Origin: Cytophagaceae bacterium | GTDB lineage: Bacteria; Bacteroidota; Bacteroidia; Cytophagales; Cyclobacteriaceae | Assembly (NCBI GenBank): GCA_006969745.1 | Contig: CP030886.1 | Location: 3,569,234-3,633,233, forward strand | DNA: 64,000 bases | Reading direction: 5' to 3' | Shown here: positions 1 through 9,284 of the stretch, piece by piece | Layout of the letters: every line of letters begins with the position of its first letter | How positions within the stretch are numbered: the stretch's first letter is position 1 | Notes under the pieces: model-generated | Database searches by the model: none | What the model was told of the DNA's origin: nothing | What the model saw: only the letters and a program-made list of their open reading frames with translations | Made by a program: the position numbers and the translations under genes

Positions 1-879
1 TTAGGAGCAGCTGGTTTTAGAGATTATGTGGCAGAAGAAGCGCAAGACATCATTCGCTTCAAGACAAAGGTATTACTGGACGAAACTGGCAATGATCCCG
101 TAAAGAAAGCAGGTGTCATTAAAGACATTGTAAGCAGCATAACTAAAATAAATGATCCGGTAAAGCGCACGGTCTACATAAAAGAATGCAGCGATTTGTT
201 GGGGATTGCTGAGTCTGTGTTAATAGCTGAGCAGAATAAGATCCTCATTGAAAAAAGGAAAGGACAGAGAAGAGACGAACCACCTGTGCCGATCGAAATG
301 CCTCCATTCCCGATGGAGGAGGAGATGGTTGATAATCTCGATATAGGCAAGATTATTGAGTTTCAGGAACGCGAAAGCGTCCGAGTTCTAGTCAACTACG
401 GTAAAAACAAGATTCAGACCCGAGAGCTTCAGGATCAGTACCTGATTGATTATTTTCTGAACGAAGCGGATGAAATTCAGTTTACCAATGAGACCTATCG
501 GAAAATTGTTGAGGTGTTTCAGGAAAAGCTGAGAGAGGGGGAAGTAATTGACGGTGAATTCTTACTCAACCATGAGGATGAGGAAGTCAGGAAAACAGTC
601 ATTGACCTGAGTGCTGAAAAGTATGAAATAAGTGATAACTGGAGTGAAAAGTATCAGATTCATGTACCTCGTGAAACAGAATTTTTAAAAGACGTCACAT
701 ATTCCAATGTACTCCGATTAAAGTTTAGAATTGTACAGCAATTGATTCAGGAAGAAACAGATAAACTAAAGCAAACTTCAAATGACGCTGAAGTCGATGA
801 ACTTTTAGATGATATAAATGAGTTGAAGAAGGTATCGGTGGAGATTGCCAAAATATTAGGAAACGTATTAGTAGGATAA
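1..879 (+). CDS. dnaG: DNA primase, carboxy-terminal part (5' end outside window)
   Basis: Last 292 residues of the primase that makes RNA primers at the replication fork. The frame is open from base 1, so the zinc-binding and TOPRIM catalytic parts lie upstream of the window and the GTG at 28 is internal. The visible part has the end of the core ([16 protein letters not shown] near residue 52) and then an acidic, helical tail, which fits the helicase-interacting end known for this family. The identification rests on this wording, which I associate with Bacteroidota DnaG; the catalytic motifs cannot be seen. It ends 5 bases before ribBA and is probably co-transcribed with it. Confidence 0.82.
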   Translation, partial: LGAAGFRDYVAEEAQDIIRFKTKVLLDETGNDPVKKAGVIKDIVSSITKINDPVKRTVYIKECSDLLGIAESVLIAEQNKILIEKRKGQRRDEPPVPIEMPPFPMEEEMVDNLDIGKIIEFQERESVRVLVNYGKNKIQTRELQDQYLIDYFLNEADEIQFTNETYRKIVEVFQEKLREGEVIDGEFLLNHEDEEVRKTVIDLSAEKYEISDNWSEKYQIHVPRETEFLKDVTYSNVLRLKFRIVQQLIQEETDKLKQTSNDAEVDELLDDINELKKVSVEIAKILGNVLVG

Positions 880-884
880 GCAAA

Positions 885-2084
885 ATGCTGGATAAAATAG
901 AAGAGGCCATAGAGGCTATAAAAAATGGAGAAGTGATCATCGTGGTAGACGATGAGGACAGAGAGAATGAGGGTGACTTCATTTGTGCAGCCGAAAAAGT
1001 AACTCCAGACATCATAAACTTCATGTCGAAGGAAGGTCGAGGCCTGATTTGTGCTTCACTTTTAGAAGACAGGTGCAAAGAATTGGATTTGGATTTGATG
1101 GTAGGGAAAAATACTGCTACCTATGAAACACCATTTACAGTGTCTGTCGATTTGATTGGACATGGCACAACCACGGGAATTTCCACATCAGATCGAGCGA
1201 AGACAATACAGGCATTGGTAGATTCTGAAACGAAGCCTGAAGATTTGGGTAGGCCCGGACATATATTTCCTTTAAAAGCCAAGCAAGGAGGAGTGCTGAG
1301 GCGTGCCGGCCATACTGAAGCAGCGGTTGATTTTTCAAGACTCGCTGGGCTCACTCCTGGTGGAGTTTTAGTAGAAATTTTGAAAGATGATGGCACCATG
1401 GCTCGTCTTCCGGATTGCCGAAAAATTGCGGATAAATTTGGCTTGAAGCTCGTTTCGATCGCTGATCTGATCGAGTATCGTATGGAGAAAGAATCTTTGA
1501 TAGAAGAGCAGATCGAAGTAAAGATGCCTACCAGCTGGGGCGACTTTCAGCTAAAAGCTTTTAAGCAGGTAAATACTGGTGAAGAGCATTTGGCCCTGGT
1601 GAAGGGAAGCTGGAAGAAGGACGAGCCAGTAATGGTGCGTGTACACAGCTCATGCGTGACCGGAGATATTTTTGGCTCTTGCAGGTGCGATTGTGGAGGC
1701 CAGCTGCATGGCGCTATGAAAATGGTAGAAGAAGAGGGAAAAGGAGTAGTGCTTTATATGAATCAGGAGGGACGTGGTATTGGACTTATGAACAAGCTGA
1801 AGGCATATAAGTTGCAGGAAGAAGGGAAAGATACCGTTGAAGCCAACCTGGAGCTTGGCTTCAAGTCAGACCAAAGAGATTACGGAGTAGGAGCACAGAT
1901 ATTAAGAAAGCTTGGAATAACAAAACTCAGGCTCATTACAAATAATCCAAAGAAAAGAGTTGGTTTGATGGGATATGGTCTGGAAATTGTAGAAAATATC
2001 GGAATAGAAATCGAACCCAACCAGCATAATCAAAAGTACCTGGAAACTAAAAGAGATAAACTGGGACACGAGATTTTGAAATGA
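885..2084 (+). CDS. ribBA: Bifunctional DHBP synthase / GTP cyclohydrolase II
   Basis: Makes both starting compounds of riboflavin: 3,4-dihydroxy-2-butanone 4-phosphate from ribulose 5-phosphate, and the pyrimidine precursor from GTP. The 399 residues are the normal length for the fusion. The DHBP synthase half (about 1-200) has the acidic loop [11 protein letters not shown] at 22-32 and GHTEAAVD with His143. The cyclohydrolase half (about 210-399) has the zinc cysteines 257, 268 and 270 in [15 protein letters not shown], then NQEGRGIGL and [10 protein letters not shown]. All key residues are present, so both activities are expected. The next gene overlaps its stop by 4 bases (ATGA). Confidence 0.96.
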   Translation: MLDKIEEAIEAIKNGEVIIVVDDEDRENEGDFICAAEKVTPDIINFMSKEGRGLICASLLEDRCKELDLDLMVGKNTATYETPFTVSVDLIGHGTTTGISTSDRAKTIQALVDSETKPEDLGRPGHIFPLKAKQGGVLRRAGHTEAAVDFSRLAGLTPGGVLVEILKDDGTMARLPDCRKIADKFGLKLVSIADLIEYRMEKESLIEEQIEVKMPTSWGDFQLKAFKQVNTGEEHLALVKGSWKKDEPVMVRVHSSCVTGDIFGSCRCDCGGQLHGAMKMVEEEGKGVVLYMNQEGRGIGLMNKLKAYKLQEEGKDTVEANLELGFKSDQRDYGVGAQILRKLGITKLRLITNNPKKRVGLMGYGLEIVENIGIEIEPNQHNQKYLETKRDKLGHEILK

Positions 2085-2683
2085 GGTATTTATTCATATT
2101 TCTTTTTGTTACATGCTGTTTCAGTATCAAAGCCCAAACATTCTCCTCGGATGTTTTTCACAAAGGGTTTTTGGTGACTACCGAGCGTGACACGGTAAAA
2201 GGAGATCTAAAATATGATCTTGATGCCAATATTCTAACGGTGGTTCATCGCGGGAAGACAAAATCATTTTCAAGTCATAAGGTATTCTATTTTGAAATTT
2301 TTGATAGTATACTCAATAATTACCGTCAGTTTTATAGCATTCCATACACGGTCAATTATGATTATAAAATCCCGGTCTTCTTCGAATTGGTCTATGAAGG
2401 CAAATTGTCCCTGATGGCACGCGAACATATTGTAAGTCAGACAGTAAATACTTCTTCCGCTTACTGGGGAGGTGGAAATGGAACCAGATTAGTCATACAG
2501 TATTCGTTCTATTTTCTGGATAGCGAAGGTGAAATTAGCTACTTCAGCGGTCGTAAAAAGGACCTGCTGATGTTGATGGGAAAGAAGCAATCAGACGTAA
2601 AGAAATTCATAAAAGACAACAAGCTGGACACCGACGAAATGGCTGATCTGGTTCGAATAACAGCATTCTATAATTCAATCTAA
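2081..2683 (+). CDS. Exported protein of unknown function
   Basis: A 200-residue protein with a clear signal peptide (hydrophobic residues 3-16, likely cut near KAQ at 17-19). The mature part reads as beta-rich, beginning [15 protein letters not shown], and has no transmembrane segment or catalytic motif that I recognise. Small exported proteins opening with a similar 'domain of two-strand repeats' are common in Bacteroidota, but I cannot name a family. It is translationally coupled to ribBA (ATGA overlap) and lies 2 bases before surE, so it belongs to the same transcript; that position does not reveal its role. Confidence 0.75.
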   Translation: MRYLFIFLFVTCCFSIKAQTFSSDVFHKGFLVTTERDTVKGDLKYDLDANILTVVHRGKTKSFSSHKVFYFEIFDSILNNYRQFYSIPYTVNYDYKIPVFFELVYEGKLSLMAREHIVSQTVNTSSAYWGGGNGTRLVIQYSFYFLDSEGEISYFSGRKKDLLMLMGKKQSDVKKFIKDNKLDTDEMADLVRITAFYNSI

Positions 2684-2685
2684 CA

Positions 2686-3456
2686 ATGGCAAAACCTCTA
2701 ATTCTGGTAAGTAATGACGATGGCATTACCTCCCGGGGAATTCGGAAACTAGTAAATGTGGTAAAAGAACTTGGCGAGGTGATAGTCGTGGCTCCTGACA
2801 GCCCTCAATCCGGAATGGGACATGCAATCACTGTAGGTGATACGCTAAGGCTAACTAAAAATGACTTGTTTGGTGATATTGAAGCTTATGAATGCAGTGG
2901 CACACCTGCTGATTGTATAAAGCTTGCGAAGCACTATGTGCTGAAAGGGCGTCAGATTGATCTGGTGGTTTCCGGAGTAAACCATGGAAGCAACAGCTCC
3001 ATTAGTGTGCTGTATTCCGGTACCATGAGTGCTGCAATCGAAGGTGCGATAGAAGGTGTCCCTTCCATCGGTTTTTCGCTTTGCGATTACGATCCGTCAG
3101 CTGATATGGATCATACAGACGAGTACATTAAGAAGGTGACCGAAGAAGCACTAAAGAATGGCATTCCAAAAGGGATAGCGCTCAATGTAAATATTCCTGT
3201 TCGTCAGAAGGAACCGATAAAGGGAATTAAAGTTTGCCGACAAGCCAATGCCAATTGGGAAGAAGACTTTGATGAGCGCAAAGACCCATATGGCAGAACA
3301 TATTTTTGGATGGTTGGAAACTTTGTGAACCATGACAAAGGTGAAGACAATGATGAATGGGCGCTAGCCAACAATTACGTATCAATTGTTCCATGCCAAT
3401 TTGATATGACGGGACATCATGTGATTTCGCAGCTCAATGAGTCGTGGGATATTTAA
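2686..3456 (+). CDS. surE: 5'/3'-nucleotidase SurE
   Basis: Metal-dependent phosphatase acting on nucleoside monophosphates, a cytoplasmic stationary-phase survival protein. The 256 residues match the family. The start holds the metal-binding loop SNDDGITSRG (Asp11, Asp12), followed by APDSPQSGMGHAIT, ECSGTPADC and SGVNHGSN, which carries the conserved metal-ligand Asn. Nothing is missing. It is the last gene of the dnaG-ribBA-unknown-surE run. Its 3' end overlaps by 23 bases the end of the convergent exported-protein gene, so the two transcripts are antisense at their tails. Confidence 0.95.
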   Translation: MAKPLILVSNDDGITSRGIRKLVNVVKELGEVIVVAPDSPQSGMGHAITVGDTLRLTKNDLFGDIEAYECSGTPADCIKLAKHYVLKGRQIDLVVSGVNHGSNSSISVLYSGTMSAAIEGAIEGVPSIGFSLCDYDPSADMDHTDEYIKKVTEEALKNGIPKGIALNVNIPVRQKEPIKGIKVCRQANANWEEDFDERKDPYGRTYFWMVGNFVNHDKGEDNDEWALANNYVSIVPCQFDMTGHHVISQLNESWDI

Positions 3457-3907
3457 AGATTGACTTCATTATCTCACCATCGTTCCGAATCATCGAAATG
3501 CTGGCTGAAGGAATAGTATTGGTGCCTCCGGTCAAGTAAACACTCTTCGCTTTTTTTAATCTCTCGCTGGCAGCAATACCAGTCAAACCAGACCCTATAA
3601 ACATAACTCCGGCAAGCAAACCCGTAAGTACCGTACCAGATTGCAATCCTGGATCATTGCTTGAATCTGAAGATGAAATGGCAAAGACCAGTGAACCAAC
3701 CAATAATGAGTAAGATGTAATTCGAGAAACATTGTGTTTCTTAGTCAAAATCTTAGCAGGTTCAGACTCATTTTGCTGAAGCAGAAATTTTCGAATCTCA
3801 ACGGTGGTCATGTTGTCAAAATCTGTCTTTGTTTGACCAAAAAGAGAAAAGAACAGTGTGGTTGAAAGGATAGTAGTGAGTAGCGTTTTCATAATATTTA
3901 GTTTCAT
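3434..3907 (-). CDS. Exported protein, third of three tandem paralogues
   Basis: A 157-residue protein with a signal peptide ending near FSLFGQ, then a short charged helix (MTTVEIRKFLLQQ) and two hydrophobic stretches that could be membrane or packed helices. The helix-plus-hydrophobic layout and the words VEIRKFLL match the two genes directly upstream (SRKEIRKLIL, SRKEIKKLIL), so the three are a diverged tandem family. I recognise no function. The start at 3907 directly follows the stop of the preceding paralogue (TAAATG), favouring coupled translation; an ATG five codons in (3892) is an alternative. Confidence 0.7.
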   Translation of the reverse strand: MKLNIMKTLLTTILSTTLFFSLFGQTKTDFDNMTTVEIRKFLLQQNESEPAKILTKKHNVSRITSYSLLVGSLVFAISSSDSSNDPGLQSGTVLTGLLAGVMFIGSGLTGIAASERLKKAKSVYLTGGTNTIPSASISMIRNDGEIMKSIFKYPTTH

Positions 3908-4336
3908 TTATTCTCGAATGGAGTAGTAAATGTTCGAACTATTTCTAAGGTAAACTTTTGAAGTTGGGCTGGTAGTGATACTGGAAGCCTTGTATTCCTT
4001 CACAGAATTAAAATAGGTTGTCTCCGATATGATAGTGAAAAGGAGCGCAGAACCTATGAGTACGCCACCCATTAATCCCTGGATATTTACTTCTTGACTG
4101 TTACTTGGACTCGAGCCTGAAAGCAGACTTATAGCGCCTACCGTATACCCTAAGATTGAGAGCGCCTTCGTACCTTGGTGCAGTCCCATTAATTTTTTTG
4201 CCTTTTTGGAATCTTGCTGGTTAAGGATAAGCTTTCTGATTTCCTTTCTTGATAGCGTATCTATGTTTTCAGAGCGCTGCGAATATGCAGGTAGAATCAG
4301 TGAAAAGTTGATAATTGCTAAAAGAATTAATTTCAT
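3908..4336 (-). CDS. Exported protein, second of three tandem paralogues
   Basis: A 142-residue exported protein. I place the start at 4336 (MKLILLAIINFSLI) and not at the upstream ATG at 4384, because it gives a clean signal peptide ending PAYSQ and aligns with the neighbouring copy. The mature part starts RSENIDTLSRKEIRKLIL, then has GYTVGAISLLSG and a second hydrophobic segment. Its first 37 codons are almost the same, base by base, as those of the next gene upstream, while the rest is clearly different. Function unknown; the family may be small envelope proteins. Confidence 0.72.
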   Translation of the reverse strand: MKLILLAIINFSLILPAYSQRSENIDTLSRKEIRKLILNQQDSKKAKKLMGLHQGTKALSILGYTVGAISLLSGSSPSNSQEVNIQGLMGGVLIGSALLFTIISETTYFNSVKEYKASSITTSPTSKVYLRNSSNIYYSIRE

Positions 4337-4337
4337 G
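4223..4337 (-). repeat. Direct repeat copy A, 5' end of the middle paralogue
   Basis: About 115 bases covering the start codon, signal peptide and first helix of the middle paralogue. It matches 4641-4755 at a constant offset of 418 bases with about 12 differences counted by eye (roughly nine bases in ten identical). Similarity falls off sharply beyond the helix. Confidence 0.8.
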
Positions 4338-4754
4338 TCAGTCGGATATAAGTTTAAGGATTTGAGTGTCATTTCTAAGAACATGCGCTGATTTCAATTG
4401 CCTTTCATTATACAATTTCAAGGATTTTGAATACGCTATTTCAGATGTGATTGTCAGACATAGAGAGGAGGCCAATATAATTAGTGAGGTGCTATTGTTT
4501 GTTTCATCTTCTGTTGAAATTCTATTAAACAAACTTGAAATCAAATAAATAGACCCTCCAATTGTATAACCTGCAATAGCTATTTCTGAGGTTGTTTTGT
4601 GCAGTTTCATCAAGCTTCTGGCTTCATTATAATCCTCCGAAAGGATAAGCTTTTTAATCTCCTTTCTTGAGAGCGTATCTATGTTCTCAGAGCGCTGCGA
4701 GCACGCAGGTATTATCAGTGAAAAGTTGATAATAGCTAAAAGAAATAATTTCAT
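4338..4754 (-). CDS. Exported protein, first of three tandem paralogues
   Basis: A 138-residue exported protein, MKLFLLAIINFSLIIPACSQ, whose signal sequence ends in PACSQ; the cysteine could allow lipid attachment but the surroundings are not a good lipobox. The mature part begins RSENIDTLSRKEIKKLIL and continues into two hydrophobic segments. It is first in a leftward row of three related genes, separated from the next by a single base. No promoter motif was recognised in the 190 bases upstream. Function unknown. Confidence 0.72.
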   Translation of the reverse strand: MKLFLLAIINFSLIIPACSQRSENIDTLSRKEIKKLILSEDYNEARSLMKLHKTTSEIAIAGYTIGGSIYLISSLFNRISTEDETNNSTSLIILASSLCLTITSEIAYSKSLKLYNERQLKSAHVLRNDTQILKLISD

Positions 4755-4755
4755 G
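4641..4755 (-). repeat. Direct repeat copy B, 5' end of the first paralogue
   Basis: Partner of 4223-4337, same orientation, covering the equivalent start codon, signal peptide and first helix. The sharp change from near-identity to strong divergence inside both genes suggests a recent local duplication or gene conversion limited to the 5' part. Confidence 0.8.
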
Positions 4756-4945
4756 TGAGTTAGATAGTGGTTTAAGAACCTGATAATTAATTTGACAAAT
4801 ACTGGTATTATAAAAATATGGGCAGACTTCTAGCGTGCATTAAATTGCTTTTATATTGTTCTAACAAAGAATTGACTGATTTATAGATTAGTGTAAACCA
4901 AGCCAATAAACCCCTAAAAAGATTCTAAAAAATTACCTGAGTCGA

Positions 4946-6466
4946 TTACTTTTTCTTCAGCTCGTAAACATCCTTGCGTCGATCTTTCAGGTTGTTTACA
5001 CTGCCAAATTCATGGAGCTCACGAAGATCATCTACATCTACATCGGCTATCAAAATCATTTCAGTATTTGGGGTCGCCTCGGCCTTAATTCCATTCGTTG
5101 GGAAGGCAAAATCACATGGAGTGAAAACCATAGATTGTGCAAACTGAATATCCATATTATGGACGTTTGGTAGATTTCCTACACTACCGGCAATTGCCAC
5201 ATAGCACTCATTTTCGATTGCTCGTGCCTGGGCACAATTTCTTACACGCGAATAGCCATTCTGGGTGTCAGTTAGGAATGGTACAAAAAGGATGTCCATT
5301 TCTTCATCTGCAAGGAGTCTGCTCAGTTCCGGAAATTCCACGTCATAGCAAATCAAAACTCCGATTTTACCGCAATCTGTTTCGAAAGTTTGAAGTTTTT
5401 TACCACCTTCCATACCCCAGATTTTGGATTCATCTGGAGTGACATGGAGTTTTTCATAGCGTTCAACAGAACCATCTCTTCTGCACAAGTAGCCAACATT
5501 GTAAAGTCGCTCGTTGAGAATTTCTGGCATGCTGCCAGTAATAATATTGATATTATAGGACACCGCCAGTCGTGAAAATCTCGTGACAATTTCCTGTGTA
5601 TGTCTTGCCAGCTCGCGGATAGCGTCGGGCTCGGACATGTGATTGTTTTCAGCCATCAAAGGCGCATTGAAGAATTCTGGAAAAAGGGCGAAATCCGATC
5701 GATAGTCAGAAACCGCATCAATGAAATACTCCGCCTGCTGCATCACGTCGTCCAGCCCTTTGTATGAGCGCATCTGCCATTGAATAAGGCCAAGCCTCAC
5801 CACACGTTTAATTGTACTAGCCTGATCATTTACCTCCTCAAAGTAGATATTGTCCCATTCAAGCAATACCGCGTATTCCCTCGATTCCTGATCTCCTTCC
5901 AGATAGCCTTTGAGGATTTTCGAAACATGAAAATCATTGTTTATTTGAAAGTTCAGAACCGGGTCTTCGATTTCCTTTTTCTTGACCTTATCAATATATT
6001 GTCGTGGAGAAAGCTCATCTGCGTGCTGATGATAGTTTGGTATTCTACCGCCAAATGCAATCCCTCTCAGGTTCATTCGTTCGCAAAGTTCTTTACGGTA
6101 ATCGTACAACCTTCTACCCAATCGCAAACCTCTGAATTCCGGTTTGATAAAAAGGTCAACACCATATAGTATATCACCTGATTGATCGTGAGTGCTAAAT
6201 GTATATTCTCCGGTTATCTCTTTGTAGGTGTGTTTTTTTTGAGCTTGTGAGCTTTTAACAATCAACGAAAGGGCACAGCCTGCAAGTTTTCCATTTACTT
6301 TTAGCACTACCTGCCCTTCAGGAAATAAACTAATGAGCTTTTCTATTTCATGCTTTTCCCAATAGTTATCTTCAACTTTTTGATATGAAACGATCATTAC
6401 CTTCTTCAACTCTTGATAATCTTTCAAGCTTAGATAGGTGAGCTCGATGTTGTCTATTTCTTGCAT
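4946..6466 (-). CDS. GNAT acetyltransferase fused to a nitrilase-family amidohydrolase
   Basis: A two-domain enzyme of 506 residues from the chosen start at 6466 (MQEIDNIEL); the frame continues upstream but that stretch lacks domain character. Residues 1 to about 200 are a GNAT N-acetyltransferase domain, with the acetyl-CoA loop RGLRLGRRL around 111-120. Residues about 222-506 are a carbon-nitrogen hydrolase with an intact triad: Glu264 (FPEFF), Lys339 (YEKLH) and Cys373 (VLICYDVEFPE). The substrate is unknown; an amide or amidine-like compound is expected for the hydrolase. The fusion itself is known in Bacteroidota and elsewhere. It is a lone leftward gene, 110 bases from a divergent AsmA-like gene. 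Confidence 0.88.
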   Translation of the reverse strand: MQEIDNIELTYLSLKDYQELKKVMIVSYQKVEDNYWEKHEIEKLISLFPEGQVVLKVNGKLAGCALSLIVKSSQAQKKHTYKEITGEYTFSTHDQSGDILYGVDLFIKPEFRGLRLGRRLYDYRKELCERMNLRGIAFGGRIPNYHQHADELSPRQYIDKVKKKEIEDPVLNFQINNDFHVSKILKGYLEGDQESREYAVLLEWDNIYFEEVNDQASTIKRVVRLGLIQWQMRSYKGLDDVMQQAEYFIDAVSDYRSDFALFPEFFNAPLMAENNHMSEPDAIRELARHTQEIVTRFSRLAVSYNINIITGSMPEILNERLYNVGYLCRRDGSVERYEKLHVTPDESKIWGMEGGKKLQTFETDCGKIGVLICYDVEFPELSRLLADEEMDILFVPFLTDTQNGYSRVRNCAQARAIENECYVAIAGSVGNLPNVHNMDIQFAQSMVFTPCDFAFPTNGIKAEATPNTEMILIADVDVDDLRELHEFGSVNNLKDRRKDVYELKKK

Positions 6467-6576
6467 GGACGCAAAGGTATGTTGGAAGATGGTATGTTTA
6501 AATCTGTTTTCACGTGTCTGTTTAGAATTATAAAATTTATTCGGAAGCATCACATCTGCCTCCCTAACTTACAAGG

Positions 6577-8118
6577 ATGAAGAATTTGTTAATTGTTCTG
6601 GTTTGCTTACTGTTGGTTATCGCTATTTCGATATTTTTTGGGTCTCAGTGGGCTGAAGATAAGATAGAAAAGAAAATTGCATCAATTCCATTCTTGTCTT
6701 ACGACTCACTGGAAATTGATATCATGGATAGATCGCTAAAGCTCCACAACCTTATAGGCAATAAAAATGGCTATGAAGGATCCGTTGAATTACTTGAAAT
6801 AAATGGACTTCATATTTGGCCAATTTTGAGAAATGAAGAGTTTATAGTTGATGACGTGATAGTGGATGGTGTTGATTTTTCCTATAGAATTAAAAAATCA
6901 AAAGTTATTGACAATCAGCTGGATTCCGACACGATCGATATACCGTTTTTCAACATTCGCAGTATTGATGTCAGGAGTGCAGGATTCATTGTGCTGGATG
7001 AATCTGGTAGCAAACTATTTGAAGCTAAACTGAATGCTACGCTTGATAATGTAAGCAGCAGCGACCTTCATAGCCCGGGCAACATTCCATCAAAACTACG
7101 TGAGCTGAAGGGTGATAGTGCTCGATTTTATACAAAAAATGGACTTTATACGATCGATTTAGCTGAAGCCATTTATCGCGACAGTGCGCTTGTAATAAAG
7201 GACGCATCATTTCAGAGTGACTTGCAGAAAGAGGAGATAGGCAGGTATATCGGACATGAAGTGGATTGGCTACACGTCAAAGTTGATTCTATTGTGATTG
7301 AAATCAAGAATCCGGCAGTTTTTTTGAAGAAACCGCAAATACAACGAGTTGAAATCTTCAGACCCAATGTCGATGTGTTTAGAGATAAGCGATTGCCCTC
7401 TCCCAAAAATCATAAGCCACCTTTGCTGCGACATATACTAGGAAATTCTGAATACTCTTTCGCATTTGATACTATCCTTATTCACAACGGAAAGGTTGTG
7501 TACGAAGAATTTGTGAAGGAAGAAAAGGGCCCTGGTGAGGCATCATTTCATCGGATAAATGCCAATATAACCAATATGAAATCGTACAGCATGGGGCTGT
7601 CTCAGCGTCCTAGGCTTGTTGCTTCTTGCTTCATATATGATTCGGCAGAGCTGTTTATCGATGCATCTTTTCCAATAAATGATCAATCCACTCAAACGCT
7701 TGTAAAAGGAAAAATGATGCCGGTTGATCTTACGATATTTAACCGAATGATTCGATATGTGTCTGTGGTAGAGGTCAAGAGCGGGTATTCCAAAATGCTG
7801 GAATTTGACTTCACCTATACTGATCAGTTGGCTTCCGGAGAAATGAAGTTTGCCTACAATGATTTAGCCATTGCCTTTTTAGAAAAGCAAGAATCGGAAC
7901 CGGATGGAGTACTAAGTGCTGTTAAGAGTTTCTTTGTCAACAGTTTTGTAATAGACAGCAATAATGATTTTCAGTCAAATAAGTTTAGAGTAGGAAAGAT
8001 TGATTTTGAAAGGATAGGAGAGAAATCAATATTTAACTATTGGTGGGGAGCTATCATCTCCGGATTTAAGTCTAGCACAGGAGTAAATGCTTCTGGCGAA
8101 AAGATCGATACCAATTGA
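6577..8118 (+). CDS. AsmA/DUF748-like envelope protein
   Basis: A 513-residue protein with one amino-terminal membrane anchor (residues 3-22, LLIVLVCLLLVIAISIFF) followed by a long, beta-rich periplasmic part. The wording after the anchor (IPFLSYDSLEIDIMDRSLKLHNL) is typical of AsmA/DUF748 proteins, which relate to large bridge-like lipid-transfer proteins. A role in envelope lipid organisation is therefore an inference from weak family resemblance. The neighbouring gene is a lipid A deacylase homologue, which fits an outer-membrane theme but is convergent, not co-transcribed. No catalytic motif was seen. Confidence 0.6.
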   Translation: MKNLLIVLVCLLLVIAISIFFGSQWAEDKIEKKIASIPFLSYDSLEIDIMDRSLKLHNLIGNKNGYEGSVELLEINGLHIWPILRNEEFIVDDVIVDGVDFSYRIKKSKVIDNQLDSDTIDIPFFNIRSIDVRSAGFIVLDESGSKLFEAKLNATLDNVSSSDLHSPGNIPSKLRELKGDSARFYTKNGLYTIDLAEAIYRDSALVIKDASFQSDLQKEEIGRYIGHEVDWLHVKVDSIVIEIKNPAVFLKKPQIQRVEIFRPNVDVFRDKRLPSPKNHKPPLLRHILGNSEYSFAFDTILIHNGKVVYEEFVKEEKGPGEASFHRINANITNMKSYSMGLSQRPRLVASCFIYDSAELFIDASFPINDQSTQTLVKGKMMPVDLTIFNRMIRYVSVVEVKSGYSKMLEFDFTYTDQLASGEMKFAYNDLAIAFLEKQESEPDGVLSAVKSFFVNSFVIDSNNDFQSNKFRVGKIDFERIGEKSIFNYWWGAIISGFKSSTGVNASGEKIDTN

Positions 8119-8123
8119 TTTGA

Positions 8124-9080
8124 TTAAAATCGTTGATTCATTCGTATTCCTATAAACTTATGAAAAGTCGATTCGGTGGTTTCCTCCGTTCTTCTATAGT
8201 ACAAGAGTGCAAAGTCAAATTTGGTCCAACTTGCCATTAGCCCGGCACGCATTTGAAATACCCATGGCACACGTGTTTCTGTATAAATGGATTCTTTGCC
8301 AATCAAGTTGCCCTCTATTGTGGCATTGTAGACAACATATTCATATCCCGGACTTATAAAAAAGTAGAATTCGTGATTGGCAGGTCCTTTATTTTCTATT
8401 CCAAGTACTCCATTGTAGTGGGTAGAATGTTGGATTGGTCTGAAAGTACCGAAGCGAACAGTCACTTCCTGTCTTAGATGAGTAAAGGATGTACCTAAAG
8501 CAAGATTGCTCTCGGTGAATAAATCCAATGTTTTGCTGCTGGCCAATGAATATGCATACGTGCCATAGGTATTGATGATGGGCGCATCATTAATTTCATA
8601 GTCCCATCCTAGCGGGAGTGTCATACCAAAGGTTTTGTGCCACTCATATTGCAGGTCTCCTGTTCGCAAAGAAGGCCCCATCCATCCCAATTCTAATTTT
8701 GCCTTTAGATATTGACCTGATTTATAATAGTATTCATTAGAAGCTGCTAATGCCATTTGTCCGGCATATGGTCTATCCATATCAGCCACGTCATCCCAGA
8801 AGAGGTACTTGGGGCTGTATATTCGATGGTTGAGGTCGTAGGACCTAATGATCTTAGCCATTTTGGAATTCCACTTAGATGAGTCCATTAGCATCCGGTA
8901 GCGGATAGCTACCCCATTGCTGTAATATTGATCGCGAGTGAGATTGAGGGTGTAGGCATCATTATCGTTTTCTACTTGCAGTTCACGATTCAGCTTCCTT
9001 ACGCTCTGACCTTCAGATAGCTCTGCACTAAGTAGGGTGATTACTAAAAAGAAAAATTTTAACGTTTTGGTCTTAGACAT
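8124..9080 (-). CDS. LpxR-family lipid A deacylase, outer-membrane barrel
   Basis: A 318-residue exported protein resembling LpxR/DUF2219, a calcium-dependent outer-membrane barrel that removes the 3'-linked acyl group from lipid A in Salmonella. After the signal peptide (to about residue 24) come ENDNDAYTL (38-41), DQYYSNG (Ser54), DRPYAG (102-107) and WHKTFG (His148), which line up with the Asn, Asp, Ser and His of the LpxR active site. The last residue is Phe (MNQRF), as in barrels inserted by the BAM machinery. Deacylase activity is inferred from these residues; the lipid substrate in this organism is not shown. Confidence 0.8.
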   Translation of the reverse strand: MSKTKTLKFFFLVITLLSAELSEGQSVRKLNRELQVENDNDAYTLNLTRDQYYSNGVAIRYRMLMDSSKWNSKMAKIIRSYDLNHRIYSPKYLFWDDVADMDRPYAGQMALAASNEYYYKSGQYLKAKLELGWMGPSLRTGDLQYEWHKTFGMTLPLGWDYEINDAPIINTYGTYAYSLASSKTLDLFTESNLALGTSFTHLRQEVTVRFGTFRPIQHSTHYNGVLGIENKGPANHEFYFFISPGYEYVVYNATIEGNLIGKESIYTETRVPWVFQMRAGLMASWTKFDFALLYYRRTEETTESTFHKFIGIRMNQRF

Positions 9081-9284
9081 ATATGAGCGACTTGCAGCGT
9101 GTTAGCCAATAATTTTTAGCAGTTGCAATCTTAGTCAAATCGTGTGGTAAATGAATATGTGGAAAGGTCTTGGTTCAAACATTCTCAATTAAATTGTTAG
9201 TGTACTTCCAAAAAAATATGCTTTGCCATGCAGCGATTTTGAATAAAGCACAGACTATACCAGTAGTAACCTAAATCTTGAACA

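Noticed and set aside
5780..6169. Open frame of 129 codons on the + strand within the GNAT-nitrilase gene
   Set aside because: Antisense to a complete, conserved gene; the translation shows no domain or signal.
9217..9225. TATGCTTTG as a -7 element before the lipoprotein-sigma operon
   Set aside because: It has three, not two, bases between TA and TTTG, so it does not meet the consensus; no better candidate was seen.
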